Position numbers and translations under genes: made by a program. A DNA stretch of 64,000 nucleotides from Chrysopilus asiliformis. Taxonomy: Eukaryota; Arthropoda; Insecta; Diptera; Rhagionidae. Location: positions 15,887,243 through 15,951,242 of the forward strand of contig OZ035961.1 in assembly GCA_964034945.1 (NCBI GenBank), written 5' to 3'. The notes under the pieces were generated by a model. That model saw only the letters and a program-made list of their open reading frames with translations, had not been told where the DNA came from and did no database searches. Each line of letters opens with the position of its first letter. The stretch's first letter is position 1. Positions 13,901 through 26,154 of this stretch are shown here, piece after piece.

Positions 13901-16900
13901 AAATGGACTTTTTTTTAAATAAACATTTTGTCTGTCATCATATAGAGTATTTGACGATTAGCTCCTGGCAATTGTAGCTTTTCTTATGCTTTTATTTTAT
14001 TTAAAGATTTATTACTATTAGATCACCATCAAAAATCCTTCAATAATATCAAAAATGACAAAAATCACCTCATCACACCAACGTTTTCATTTAGCAAATG
14101 TTATAAAACTGTGAATGGTTTCTACAGTGTAATTAGGTCTGATTCCATTTTCAGACTCTAAAAATTCCTACATTACTCTTTTTTAGTATTAAATAATTTC
14201 CAAACGTGGGTTAGCAATTCAGATCGACGGACTTTTAAATGCAACCCATTTCCGTATCTAAAGTTTTATATTTTTTTAATCGAATTCAATTTAAATTGAC
14301 CATAAATTCCAAATGTTTTGAACCACTCACTTTTTGAATTTCCAGAACGGTTAAATCTAATCGCATATCCTTCTATATAATTCGTATCTATGTGTTAAAA
14401 TAAATTGAAAAAATCTTTCCTGTTAAACGATATACCATTGCGGCAACATTCTGTTATAATTATCACATATTAACTTGTCTTTGCAATAACAGTCAGCAGT
14501 GTCCAGTCAGTAATCATGGCTTTTTAACTACACATGCGTACAAACATCAGTGCAGTAATCGCATTGAAAGAAAAGAAAAAAAGTCAACGTCTTAAATCAA
14601 TAAAAATTTAACCAAACAGAATTGACCTACATCCGATAGTACGGGTGCCAATAACTAACACATAAATCAGACATATTTACCCAAAAATGAAAAAGTAATT
14701 CCACTTCATCCTATACATGTACTCAAAAAAAAATCTTAAATATTTACTGGTGGTATGGTCTTACCTCGGCATATTCAAGATTCAGTTTGGATGAGAGTAA
14801 ATCTGGTACAAAAGTAAACGTTCCAAATTGGAAACTGAACTTTCCGATTTCATAATTTTTGTGCATGGTGCACCAAGCACACTTCAAAATGAATTTAAAG
14901 GTATTGCCAACAGAAATTATGGTGTGGTAACGCATACATGTGCCGTGAATTGAACAAAACCGGAGTTACAAGATACCAGATTAATGTAACTATAAGATAC
15001 ATACGATACAATTTAATAAATATAGCGACATTAAAGATTTAAAAACTTCACCAGCACTCCAATCGAAAAACATTCAATTCCATCCATCTATAGAGATCTT
15101 CAATACCATAGTTAAATAAAAAAAATTAAACGTCATGATCAGCCAGCATCCATGCAACAACGACCAAGATCCAAGCATCCGAGATTCGGTATTAAATGCT
15201 TGTGGTTTGTTTGGAATAAACTTTCATTCAGTTACAACTCTTACGCATGAGTAGACACCTCTCAAGAAAACTCGAGACGATATTAAGTGAATAACTTCCA
15301 TGAGATATGTTGGCCGGCACTCAAGCTACGTTCAGGTAACCTACCTAGGAGCAGCAACTAATCCAGGTATTACGTGAATATTGAGCTTCAAATACTTGGA
15401 TCTCAAGTTGGCAAGTTGAATGTCTAGTACAGCTCGATGCAGAAGAAATCAACACGAAGCATCGTCTATCTCTTCTTCGTATCCTATATCTACCTGACCA
15501 GATGGTCTAATCTGCCTTACCTCACCTGCATATGGTTGCAGCTGGTCTCCTGATCGAATCACATCGCGAAATAAGTCAATATCCAGTCAGCATGGTCACA
15601 CTGTTGCGTATTGCATCTTGGAAACTAGTAGTTGCAGGCATCAAGTGTATAGTTTTGATTACGCTCTTGACGGTGAAGTTTTCGCATTGGACCATAGTCA
15701 GACTGCATCGGATCGGATCCCAAGGGAAGTTATATAATTTCATTCAAGTTTCAACTTTACCGTTCAAGAGAAATGATAACTTTAAGGAAAAAACTGTTCA
15801 TCGAAAAGTGAATTCATTGGCGAATAATGCACTTTACCAAGAAGGCTAATAAATGAAAGAAGTTGTTCAACGTCTTGTGCACGCCAGTATTATGCAATGT
15901 ATATTACCGTGGTAATGGATATTACATCGTTGACCGATGGTTTGTTTTGTAGGTCAATTACGTATTTAGGTTAGTAATTCCACTCGGCGAACATTGACAC
16001 TGCAAATGGGATAAAAATTCTGGATGCAAATTACAACGAAATGATTTTCAACCATTACTGGTTAACACTTGGACATTTCACTTACACTCAAGTCACACTG
16101 GAAGTTAAAATGAAACACAAAATCGATAACCAGTTTTTTTTTTTTGCAAAATGACCATGTCCTAATTAAATTTATAAAATATAAAATTGCCATTCCAAGA
16201 ATTTTTTTAACGAAAAAATTTCATAAGCATCAATTGAGTAACATTGCGAAATAAAAATGTTGTGAAAGAAATGGAATAGCATCAAACAACTATATCGAAT
16301 ACATTAAACAAAAACTCAAAAAACCTGAAAAGGATCGGCATTAAATGTACAACAAACTAGCAGATTTTTTTTATCTAAATGATATCAGCTGCAATTGCAT
16401 GAAAATTCATAAAAATCGTTTATTGGCGATGGCGAATATCTATAATCGAATAAAAGGAAAATAATCGAAAAAAATCATATAGAACAAAATTTGACCCGTG
16501 CTTAACTCTTGTTAACTTTATAGCGCAATTCCGTTTATAGTTCAATTTGGCATCCTCTCAAAAACTTGTCGGTTTGTGCAAAAATTCCAAAAAATATTTC
16601 GAAACTTAGTGTTTTCTTGGCTATAATCGTGAATAATATTTGCTTCTTTCGAAACCAATTTTTAATTCACTTATACCGGATCTCTGTATTCATTTATAAC
16701 AAAATAAATATATCTTTTTTTTTTTTTTAAAACTGGCTTTTAAAGTGTATTTAAAAACAAAATTTACGTAGGAACTTGGCCTCAAAAATAAAAGCAAGAT
16801 AAAAACGTTTAGAGTTTTTGAAAATTCATTTTCATCTTGCTTTTATGGTTGATGCGAAATTCCCATAATTAAAAGCTTGTTTTTAGATCCAATTCTTATT

Positions 16901-19900
16901 AATTTTATTTATTTTATGCTTTTTAGTCTTTCGAAAGTGACATTAGACTACAAGATTTTACTCAAACTAATAAACAAACAAACTAGCAAATGAAGCGAAA
17001 TAAAACCTAAAAAAGCTTATTTTAAAAATATTATCGTTTCTTTTCCTGAGTTATTATATTGTCGAATAACAGAAGCTGATTTGATCAAAATAGTATTCTA
17101 TTTCCCCCCTCTACCCCCTCCACCATTCGACCCTCGTACCACGATCAGTCCAAGACTAAAACTGGAGTAAAATCCCGAAAGAACTTTAGGGGATAGCAAA
17201 AAGGGGTTCACAGGCAAGATGTAGGGAGTGTAGATTTCCACCGGGAAGTAACTTGTATAATAGTCAAAGTCGTGTTAACATTTCTTTAATGGTTCAAAAG
17301 GTAGCTGGCAAGGGGGTAAAATGTAACCCTAAATTAGCGCATTGCAATAAACACCTTCTTGATCTCTTCTTCTTTTTGTTTCTCTTCCTCCTTATGCCTA
17401 ACGTAATCGGAATCCCCTCAAAAATTTGTCCCAAATTCTCCGTTTCGGCGGTCAGCGCCTTCATCTCCCGCATCGATTTCCCTATTTTGCAGCCTACTTC
17501 CTCTATATTTTTTTCAAAGGTCCTTCGCCGTCTTGCTTGTATTATTCTTTACCTTGAACGTGTCTCTTGAAATCAGAACGCCTTCTTGATCTCACAGACT
17601 AAAATTTTGTTTCTAATCGTTTCAGTGACTTTCGAGTGATCAACAAACAGTCAAAAAACACGCTTAAATAGATACAATATACCTCCAAAATTACTTAGGA
17701 GGACAGAACTGCGAACATTTCTTTAATCATACCATCGCCTTCAATGCATCTAACCTTTATGCCTTAAAAATCTTGCAAACTGCATGTCATTCTACTACAA
17801 CTTTATTTTATGGAAAATTTACGATTTAACTGTTTAGCATATTTCAAAGCGTTTATCGCAAAAAAAAATGTGAAATGAGAAAAACATGGAAAATTGTGTT
17901 ACATTATTAGAAGTGATTAAATTTATTACGTCGATTAAATAAAAAAAATAATTCTAATCGATTTTAATAATGGCCCTCCTCTCATTGCATTTTCATTTTA
18001 AAAAATATTTATAGGGTGGGTATGAATTAAAGTTAAGCGACTGAATATCTAATGAGTCGTTTAAATTTCTTTTGTCTATGTGAAATGAAGTTACTTAGGG
18101 CTGTGGATAAAATAACTCACACAGTATGTTTTTTTTTCTTTTAGAACTCTTTTCCCGCTTCTCCCTCAGGCCGTAACAATTTGCGTATTGTCCTGTTGAC
18201 ATATTTTCTATATTCTATATATAGACATATTTTATGAACAGTCCTATAAACAATTGCTTGATTGCAAAAATATTTTTATTTTTTTCCCAGGAAACTTTTT
18301 AGCGATGCAATAATCAAAGCCCAAGCCCATGTCCACCCTATATGATTTGTAAATAAATAATTATTCTATGTCTATAAAATTAAAGGTGAATTTCCTACAA
18401 ACTTTGAACTATAATTCAGTAAATTGAATCAATACCGGCTGATGAAGGAAATCAATTATTACACTACGTGTCTGCATGTTTTACATAGTTTTAATTTGAA
18501 AATCTTTAAAGATTGTGCAATGGTTACAGTTTTCTTCGATGTAGCGGAAAGTTACAAATATATTATTAGCATATCGTAGAAACAAATTAGTTAACAAAAA
18601 ACTGCATACTGTAAAACGATGTACTATAACATATGTTCAACTTTTCATTAAGTTGAGAAAATGTACACATTATAGAAACGAGCGATTTGTCTTTTGCTGT
18701 GTATAATTTTATTATAGATAAATATAAGCGTATTCTAATTGTGGTGTTAATTTTTAATGGGAAGAATTTCTGTAAAATGTTTGTTTTGAAACACTTTTCA
18801 AGAAAAGCCCTTAAAAAACGTTGCAAAGTAGATAGCCTAGCAGATATTCAATTTTATCAGAAATTTTCACATTATTTGCCAAAAACAAAAAAAAATTGTT
18901 TTAATATTATTTTTTTAAGTTTTCTTTACACCGACCCTAAAATTTAATTGTTTTAATATCCACCTGATGGCGGCCTACTGGCCTTTCTGGTGTTGGGCAC
19001 TTAGTTGTCACTCAGAAAGTGGCAGATACGTTCCATATACTATACGCCCCAAATTAGCCAGAACAATTCTAGATTTATATTTACAAGCAGTCCCGGCAAC
19101 CCGAAAAACAACTTTTTTTTTAAAGTGACTTACATTCTTGTAACTTTAATCCGTCCAATTGATCAAATACTAGAAAAAACTAGAATTACATTTTCTTTAC
19201 CTGCGGCGCATTTCTTCATCGAATTTTCACTTAGGGCATATGTATCTCAAAGGTTTTCGTATGTTGTGCATGTCTCTTTTAAGTTTTTTTTTACAATTGA
19301 ATCTATTTATGGAACATGAAAAGGGCGAAAAATTGAGTTCATTTACGCTTAGACCTGTGTCCTTCTTGATTTTAACCATTCTGTTTAAAATAATCCACCA
19401 GTTTTATTAATTTTTCCACCATATTTGATTTCCTGATTTTCATCTAAATTATATTTTGTATTCCAGAATTTTCTTATGTTAAATTTGATATGTTATTGTT
19501 GCATTACAGCCTTCCTCGGTGCCCCCCCCCCCCCCCATTCTTCCTTTTTGGTCTGAGATCAACCCAAACTAAATATGATCAACATACATATGCCTAAAAT
19601 ATTAGTAGAGGATACTCACCCCGAACCATAAACATACAAACTTGTCGAAATCGCATTCCAGTAATTCCTTTCTGTCATTTTCACCTTACAAGGGATTAAT
19701 AAGCATGGATTACTATAATAACGTCCGAGTCCACGTAACATAACAAAAACAAACTTAATCACTATTCAATTCAATTATAAAACTCAGCAAAGTGAAAATA
19801 GTCATTGCATATTACAATTTATCTAATCATGAGTAAAATTTTTGATGAAATTTTTAACTAGACAGTGAAATACGAAATATTGAAGTTATATACACACTTG

Positions 19901-20987
19901 AGATTTCCTTTCGCCAAACAATTAATTCGAACTTTTCATATTTTCTGTAGGTCTCTTTTGAATCTTTGTATAATTTGGGTGTATGGGCCTTTGGTAGTTG
20001 AATTTAAATCTGATTGAATAATAAGATAAATCACATCTATTGGCATACTTTTCCTAGTTTCCCAAGTATTAAAAGGCTTCTAAAAGTCAACTTAATAAAT
20101 ATTACGTGCGCATATTTTAATTCAATCGTCCAATCAATGTGTTAACGAGAAAAAAAATCATTCAATCATATGTGATTTAAAGTAGGGTTTGATATCACCA
20201 TCGAAAAGGCAACCCATTAAAATTTCAAATTAACAGCCATACCGTTATCACGTAAAACTAATGTATCACATTAGTTTCGACAAATTTTTATTTAATTTCG
20301 ATTTTTATCAATGTCAACTTCCGATTTTCTCAGCAACACAACATCTCACCTTAAGACGAGGTCTCCAAACCGTCATCATCATCATCAAAATTGTGTTCAT
20401 TGTCAGACCTTGATTCAAGAATAACATTGGACTGGACCTTTTGCTACCGAAGACCGACAAAAACTCTTCAAATTCATTCAAATGTGATGGAAATAAAAAC
20501 CATGCATCGCGGTAGAAGATGGCTAATAATCGATTTCTTTGAAAGGGTCAGGGTTTTGTTGCCATTGCGAATAAGGAAGTTTTCTTCGTTTGATTTGTTT
20601 TTTTTTTTGTTTTTCATTACAAAAAAAAATTAGGTCTAGATCAAGTTTAGTTGAAATTTCCTGGTTAAAATTCCAAACTCACGTTTTGAGGAAGTGTATT
20701 TAATGAAACATTTTGTAGAATTGCGGCGCTCACAATTAAAATATATTGTATATATATTTTATTTTACATAAAATTTTACGTATTTTTTTTCAATTTCTTT
20801 TCAGGCTCAATTTATTCTTTGCATCTTCCATACATTGCGTGCCTTATTTACAACATCCTGCCAATTTTCAAAGTTCGTCTCAGGATTATTATTACTCAAC
20901 GCATCCATTTTCTTTGCGCTCTTCATGAACTTCTACATCCAGGCCTATAAGAAGAAACAAGAGACGACACTTAAGAAAATTGAATAG
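1781..20987 (+). CDS. ELOVL-family very-long-chain fatty acid elongase, 5' end missing
   Basis: The product is a 3-ketoacyl-CoA synthase of the ER membrane that condenses malonyl-CoA with a long-chain acyl-CoA, the first step of fatty acid elongation. Five coding exons join in frame: 1781-1971, 2047-2127, 8506-8668, 9004-9140 and 20805-20987, giving 251 visible residues. All family landmarks are present: KLTEFADT (visible residues 103-110), the catalytic histidine box HLYHH (126-130), NNFVHVCMYFYY, and TELQIAQ across the last junction. Several hydrophobic segments fit a polytopic membrane protein. The C-terminus is KKIE, a dilysine ER-retrieval signal. The first exon opens with two bases of a split codon, so an upstream coding exon (roughly 20-30 residues by family length) is missing; I found no convincing one in 1-1780. 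Introns of 6.4 and 11.7 kb contrast with the short introns elsewhere in the window. The exact paralog within the insect ELOVL expansion cannot be decided. Confidence 0.93.
2047..2127 (+). CDS. ELOVL exon: HLMAGWLNYYNLKCQPVDY segment
   Basis: It lies between TTTTCAG and AGA|GTAAGT, 81 bp and phase 0 at both ends. It carries the extracytoplasmic-loop signature of insect elongases, including the invariant CQPVDY. Confidence 0.92.
2128..8505 (+). other. ELOVL intron, 6.4 kb, no gene seen
   Basis: The sequence is AT-rich with scattered decayed repeat ends (for example TTTATGGACAGCC near 5372). An 18-bp direct duplication lies near 5771-5808, and a purine-rich G-run tract at 8086-8112. No open frame in it resembles a protein family. 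Confidence 0.6.
8086..8112 (+). repeat. G-run tract with G-quadruplex potential
   Basis: Five runs of 3-6 G separated by single A bases lie within the ELOVL intron on the coding strand, in otherwise AT-rich sequence. Confidence 0.75.
8506..8668 (+). CDS. ELOVL catalytic exon with histidine box
   Basis: It starts after TTTCAG and ends G|GTAAGT in phase 1. It encodes the KLTEFADTIFFVLRKK stretch and the catalytic HLYHH box. The Met at its first codon is internal to the protein, not a start. Confidence 0.95.
9004..9140 (+). CDS. ELOVL exon: NNFVHVCMYFYYMMAAMGPQ segment
   Basis: The acceptor is TTTTAG and the donor ATC|GTAAGT. It completes the split Gly codon from the previous exon. It encodes the conserved NxxxHxxMYxYY motif, MGPQYSKYLWWKKY, and the first half of the TxxQxxQ motif. 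Confidence 0.94.
13246..13994 (+). mobile_element. mini-me/DINE-1-like element, copy C (three internal repeats)
   Basis: The 5' part has GTATATTAAATTTAATATAC and CGTTTGCAACGC. A (GTCY)n-type tract lies at about 13345-13385, followed by ATTGAGCTACAGACTTGAAA. The interior holds three ~150-bp tandem units that start TCTCGAAAACNGTG at 13476, 13624 and 13778. The 3' end is CTGGCAATTGTAGCTTTTC near 13965-13983, shared with the other copies. It is non-coding. It sits next to a GGGGCTATCTATGAAATACG end (13144), so it may be inserted in a GGGGCTGTCC-type MITE. Confidence 0.7.
17240..17610 (-). pseudogene. Decayed coiled-coil coding fragment
   Basis: On the minus strand, two adjacent frames give a charged heptad-like stretch (KNIEEVGCKIGKSMREMKAL, then LGQIF in one frame; RHKEEEKQKEEEIKK in the next). 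At least one frameshift and nearby stops interrupt it. It recalls the coiled-coil region of a LINE ORF1 or similar protein, but I cannot assign a family. Confidence 0.3.
19522..19536 (+). repeat. Poly-C tract
   Basis: A run of 15 C lies inside the long ELOVL intron. Confidence 0.8.
20805..20987 (+). CDS. ELOVL terminal exon
   Basis: It follows TTTCTTTTCAG. It encodes AQFILCIFHTLRALF, a last membrane segment and a lysine-rich tail ending KKIE-stop (TAG at 20985-20987). AATAAA occurs about 50 bp downstream (21035-21040), followed by more AT-rich 3' sequence. Confidence 0.94.
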   Translation, partial: AQFILCIFHTLRALFTTSCQFSKFVSGLLLLNASIFFALFMNFYIQAYKKKQETTLKKIE

Positions 20988-22125
20988 TAATAGCAAGCTT
21001 TATTTTAATTTTAACTTAATTTTTAAATATTAATAATAAAAAAAAACGTTAAAAAATCACAAAAAAAAAATCATAATAAAAATTGCCAAGAAATCAAATT
21101 AATTTTATTTTATAGATATTATAGTACACGTTAAAATAAAATTAAAAGAAATTCTTGTGACTTGCCAGAGAGATTTTTGTTTATAAATAAATTGATAACT
21201 TACATGCGAGAAAAAATTAAATTATCTTTAGAGCGGATATTTTAAAAAAGCACAATAGAGATAATATAGTAATAAACAATGGAAAGAAATAATTATTGTT
21301 TTGAGCGCTTTAAAATAGCAATATTTAAAAGTAGTTTAAATTATAAAATTGGTTTTATTTAATAAACCAATAATCGCATAATTTTTTAATTTAAAAAAAG
21401 TGGTTAAGAAAAACATCGACAAAATTAAGAACAAAAAAAAAAGAATATCTTTTACGATCCGATATTTTTCAGACTGTAGATGATTCTTTTTTTTAAATAT
21501 CTTTTTTTGATATTAACGATTTTTTTCGTAGTAGCTAAATTATTCTGTGTTAAGTATTTATCGTTAATTTTTTTTTAAATATAGATACCCGTTAGGTTAT
21601 TATTTAATTATCAGCATGTTTCAGATTTTACCACTTGAGCGTCTGTTTAGAATTTTGGTTGAATTTTCTTTTCAATATAGAGTAATTAATATTTTTCTCG
21701 TCCCTAGTCTAAAGTACAATTTATTTAGTGTTCTAAAGTTAAAAAAAAAGTACTTTTTAATGTAAATAGTTTTACATATACAGTTTTTTATGTTGCACAT
21801 TGGTTTGAATGTTTCTTAAGAGTTAATCACAAATTTAAACTTTTTACTGCACTTTTGTAAAGCTTTATCTTCTACTAGCATTTTTGCTATATGACACGCA
21901 TATGCCTCTAGAAGTGTATCTTATTAAGTGGCAGATACGTGCCATACACCAAAAATGCGAGTAGTTAGTGTATTATTATAAAAAAACTTAAAGTAAATTT
22001 TTTTTTAAATTTTATCTGTAGATACAGATTTTTGCAAGATTTATTTTTGCAGTTAACAAATATTTTCTATTAAGTAATATACGAAAAACGGATCTTTTTT
22101 TTTCAAAAAAAAAAAAAATACAACA
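20988..22125 (+). other. ELOVL 3' UTR and flank
   Basis: Extremely AT-rich sequence with a candidate AATAAA at 21035-21040 and many further A-rich runs, so the true cleavage site cannot be chosen. No gene seen. Confidence 0.5.
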
Positions 22126-23453
22126 CAGTAGAACCTTTATATAAGGAAACCTCTATGCAACCAGTGCTGTGCATTTACACTTAAACAAAAAGTCGTTACA
22201 TTTTTTCGTAAAAAATCATTAAACAATAATTGTTTACGAAATCAATAGTAAATAATCGTAAAGAATGTAAATTATCGTCAATAAACAGCTGTTTTTGGTC
22301 AAAAGCAATCTCTGAATTTTGTTATGTAAGTAAAAAACAAATATTAAACGTGTTTGGTTTTACTCCATTAAATTTTTTTGATGAATTTTTTTACTTGAAG
22401 ATTTGCATTCATATTAACAAAAATAAAAAATCTTTAGCAAATTTTATTTTAGAAAGAAATGGGGAAATCCGGAAATATTTTGGAGAATGGCCGAATTTCA
22501 GCGCACAGATTTGTTAAAGTTAAAATTACTGGAAACTCATTTAATAAATCAAAGAAACTGGTTGACATTTATTATAATTACACTAAAATATCAGTTTAGG
22601 TCAACACGCCCAAGTAACAATTTGAGGTTGCATTCCGGTTAAGAAACGTATGTAAAACCATGGTAACAAAACTCAAAAGTTTCACATTTGGTTTCTGTAA
22701 CCTTTCAGAAACGTTTTAGAAACCCTATTTAGAAGCTGGTTTCAAAATAATCGTTTTTGGCGAGTTTATTCGGGAACCATCTAAAAGGTAACCAAAATGT
22801 AACCTAAATTGAAGGTTTTTTTGTAACCACGGTTACAAATTGTTTCTTGGGCGAAAATTTCGGCAAAAATATGTAAAAAACAACATTTTTCAAAATTACT
22901 CAAGAACCATTAGAGATCCAAAAAAACAAGTTGAAGCAAAAAATTGAGGAAATTCTATTCCCTTCAAATTTGGTTACATGAATTTTTCCCAAAAGTGCAT
23001 AATTTCCGATAAATTTTCAAAAAACCGTGTTTTTTTTTTTAAAAAAAACTGAAAAAATAGTATCAAAAAAATTGTGCAAAAACATCTAAAAGTTGACAGA
23101 GAACTACGATTTCGGTAACACTCACCCACAAAAAATTTGAAGTCGCTAGTCCAACACGTTCTTGAGTTATACATCGGATAGACGGACCCACATGCACGTT
23201 TTTTCTGAAACGGAAAGTTTCCCTTTTTAGTTACCCAGAGGAAAGTAAAAACATAAGCCCGAGTTCTTGCTAAATTTTGTTCACTCGGCCCACTCTGTAA
23301 AAACAATATTTGTAAGATTTTTATCAAATCTTGGATAAAATGCTCATTTAAATGGCAGGTCTTGCAAAAAATCGCAATTTATGTCTATTCGAGACCTAAA
23401 AAAGTAAACGTTTTTTGTCCCCCCAGCGATTTTGTTATAAGAAGGTTCCACTG
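22126..23453. mobile_element. Degenerate pogo/Tigger-like element
   Basis: The left end CAGTAGAACCTTTATATAAG and the right end (reverse complement) CAGTGGAACCTTCTTATAAC are imperfect inverted repeats. They resemble pogo-type (Tc1/mariner superfamily) ends. The right flank has TA; the left TA is not intact. The 1.3-kb interior has no recognisable transposase and is interrupted by a second element. Confidence 0.45.
22607..22853. mobile_element. MITE nested in the pogo-like element
   Basis: CGCCCAAGTAACAATTTG at the left matches CGCCCAAGAAACAATTTG from the right end in inverted orientation. The 247-bp interior is rich in GGTAACC-like words and is non-coding. Confidence 0.5.
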
Positions 23454-24662
23454 TATTTGATTTTTTTATTAAATTTATTAAAATGTTTTATCTTGCGGAT
23501 TTTTTTAAAAAAAAATTTTGATTTCCCAATCAACCATTTTTCAAATGAACTCGAATATAGAGTAATTTGTTCTTCAAACCTGAAAATAAGTAATAATATC
23601 TATTTTCATTATGTGTAACATAGAAATCTTCAAACTTAAGTGCAATCATTAAAATAATGTCTCAAGGTAGTTAGGTATCTCCTTCGTTATAAAAATGGTC
23701 CTACATTACATTTTTTTTTATTAATTACTCCCGTTGAAGACCAATACGAAAAAAGTAAATTAAAAGAAAAAGAAATTTAAAAAAAAAAAACATTTTTATT
23801 AAATAGCAATAAGTGATAATTCTAAAATAATTTTCTTGTAAAATGGCATTTCTTAAAACTTTTATTTGTATACATATTAAAAAATCCATTGTATTAATGA
23901 TAAATTGATAAAAATAATAATCAAATTGTAATAAGAATAATTTTAATGTGTAATATATTATTAAATGATAAATAATACTCCCGAGATGTCCAATTGAAAG
24001 TGCCTTGAATACATGTAAAACTGAGAACCAAATAATTTTTTAAATAAAAGATTATTTTTATATTGTAAATGTAATTGTATATGAAAAATTCAACGAAAAA
24101 ATATATATTTTTCTTATATATACAAACAAGTTTTTTATTGTGATATTTTATATATGAAAATAAAAGGGGTGTGGAGTCGGAGTCGCGGAGTTATTAGTTT
24201 TGGCCCGGAGTCGAAGTTGGAGTCATTATAGCAGCCACGACTCCAATAAAAAAATGTGAACAACAAAAATTTCAAAATTTCTCGAACAAACACGGCGGAA
24301 AATTTAGGTGGACTTTTTTTAACTTCACTAAACTATTTAGTTTTAAAATTTTCAACCTCTAGGTTGACGTTTTTCAACTTTTTAGAGTTTAAATATGCCT
24401 TTAGGAATCGACTTAGTTGAAAATTGAAACCTCAAAAGCTAAATTTTATACTTTAGGTTTTAATTTTAAACAAAAAAGTTAAAATTTCCAAGATATAATT
24501 TCGTAAACAAATAGTTTAGTTTTTAAAATAAAAAGTTCAAAACTAAATCCAAGAGCCTAAAAATGAAATTTTTAACTTCAAATAGTTCAAAAAATATCCT
24601 GAAATTGTTCAAAATTCTGCTTTCATCGCCAAGGGCGTTTCCATCGACTCAAGTGTCTATAA

Positions 24663-24913
24663 AGCTCGATCCAGACTACACGATGTACGGGGTACGAGAT
24701 ACGAGGTTTTTGGTTTTCTCGTACATGGAACTGCATCCACACTGCACAGGGTTTTGCTCATTCGTGTACGCGGTTACCACGTACGAGGATAATCAAACAG
24801 CTTCTGATTTTACTCACTAGGTGAAACCATGTGCAAATTTCCCATCCAAACACTCGATGTTCGGGGTACGTGCCAACCTCGTACCCCGTACATCGTGTAG
24901 TCTGGATCGACCT
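24663..24913. mobile_element. PIF/Harbinger-like MITE, TAA duplication
   Basis: Near-perfect inverted repeats of about 35 bp begin AGCTCGATCCAGACTACACG on the left and AGGTCGATCCAGACTACACG on the right (reverse complement). TAA flanks both sides (24660-24662 and 24914-24916). The 251-bp element is non-coding. Three-base TWA duplication is typical of PIF/Harbinger. Confidence 0.75.
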
Positions 24914-25170
24914 TAAGACTATTGTTTTCAGCCCTCAAAATTGTGAGATCAGAATTAGGAATGAAGCCGTACATATTAGAAGCTATCCTATTTTTAAGAC
25001 CAAATTTCCGAGGATTCGCTTTTCACACATTAAGTTAATTTTAGCCTATTAATTAATGTCACATAAAAGGGACCTTTCAGCGCAAAAAATATGACATTTA
25101 ATGAAACTCATTTTAATTTTCTTCCAAGAATTTGAATGATTAGTTTGTGATTGGCTATTTTCTGTATTAT

Positions 25171-25835
25171 AAGCTAGAGAGCCTAAAATATAGGGAGTGG
25201 ACAATCCGACGTGTAAAAATTGCTGCCGAGCGGATGTTTTCTGCTTGACTGAGTAAAAATGAAGAGTACAGCTGTGGGTGACTCCATAGTCAACAAAGGC
25301 TATTTTTTTTTTAATTTTCAAGCTGCAGTTGATGCTTTTTTCCGCAGTTTTACATTCTCTTCTAGCAGTAGTTGAAGCTGTTGTTAGCAATAGAGATTTG
25401 AGAGCTTACAATCTAAAGAGTGGACTAAAACGAGTGGGAAAAACTTTAAAAATTTGATTCATACTCACAAATAATTGCCAAGATAACTGAAATCGGATAA
25501 TATAAGTGTCTGAGGTAAAAAACGCATGTCTGAGGTATCTAAATTTGCGAAGTGTAGTTGTTTTCATAAATTGATAAGATGTTTACAGACTCTTCTAATC
25601 CGCTGTAAAAACTGTTCGAACTGGCCTCATAGTCTGTTTAACTGGAGTTAATGGTATATCATTTAGCAGGGGAGTCTATTAAGTTCGTTTGTCCAGAGGG
25701 CCCTATCGACGAATTCCAAAATTAAATGTTCTTGTTAGTGTTTTATAGCAACAGCTACATTGAGTTTATAATTCGAACCAATCGTATCGAATACGGAGAT
25801 AGCGTCCCAGTCTATAGGTTATAGGCTCTCTAGTT
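25171..25835. mobile_element. Possible element bounded by CTAGAGAGCCTA repeats
   Basis: CTAGAGAGCCTAAAATATAG on the left and CTAGAGAGCCTATAACCTAT (reverse complement of the right end) face each other across 665 bp, immediately upstream of STK11. No clear target duplication or coding content. It may contain or displace part of the STK11 5' region. Confidence 0.4.
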
Positions 25836-26154
25836 GGTTCAAAGAATTTGACAAGTAATTTGACCATGTGGATGTCGCCTAATCATTCATAGTAAATATC
25901 CCACGATCTGACATCAACGGAAGTGTCAAAAAGTTTCAGAATATTTTCGTGAAGTTTTTAAATTTAGTTCAGGAGTAGAATTTAGGGCTAGAGCGTTTGG
26001 AAAACACTACAATTAGATGGAATAAGTTAATTTCTGTAAATAGTGTCCACAAGAAAACACGAATGACTGGCCGATCGCCCTAGAAAGTCGCCAATCCCAA
26101 GTATTCTTTTCCGTGCTAGAAGCTCCAATTAGAAGCGAGGCAAAACTCTTTCAA

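Larger units (their letters stand above)
9141..20804 (+). other. ELOVL intron, 11.7 kb
   Basis: No coding exon was found. It holds mini-me-like copy C (13246-13994), a decayed coiled-coil fragment (about 17250-17600, minus), a 15-base poly-C run (19522-19536), and a stretch at about 15160-15880 with more balanced composition but no recognisable product. A block at 9400-9610 is rich in GATCGG/TTGATNG-like words and might be regulatory; that is a guess. Confidence 0.55.

Noticed and set aside
15532..15849. 105-aa frame in a less AT-rich block
   Set aside because: No family match and no splice or promoter context. Kept only as an unexplained composition block.
22974..23327. 117-aa minus-strand frame inside the pogo-like element
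   Set aside because: Phe/Lys-rich with no transposase motifs. It is likely a chance frame in decayed sequence.
26113..26154. Longer STK11 start at GTG 26113
   Set aside because: It is not an ATG. The first in-frame ATG after the upstream stop (26041) is at 26155.
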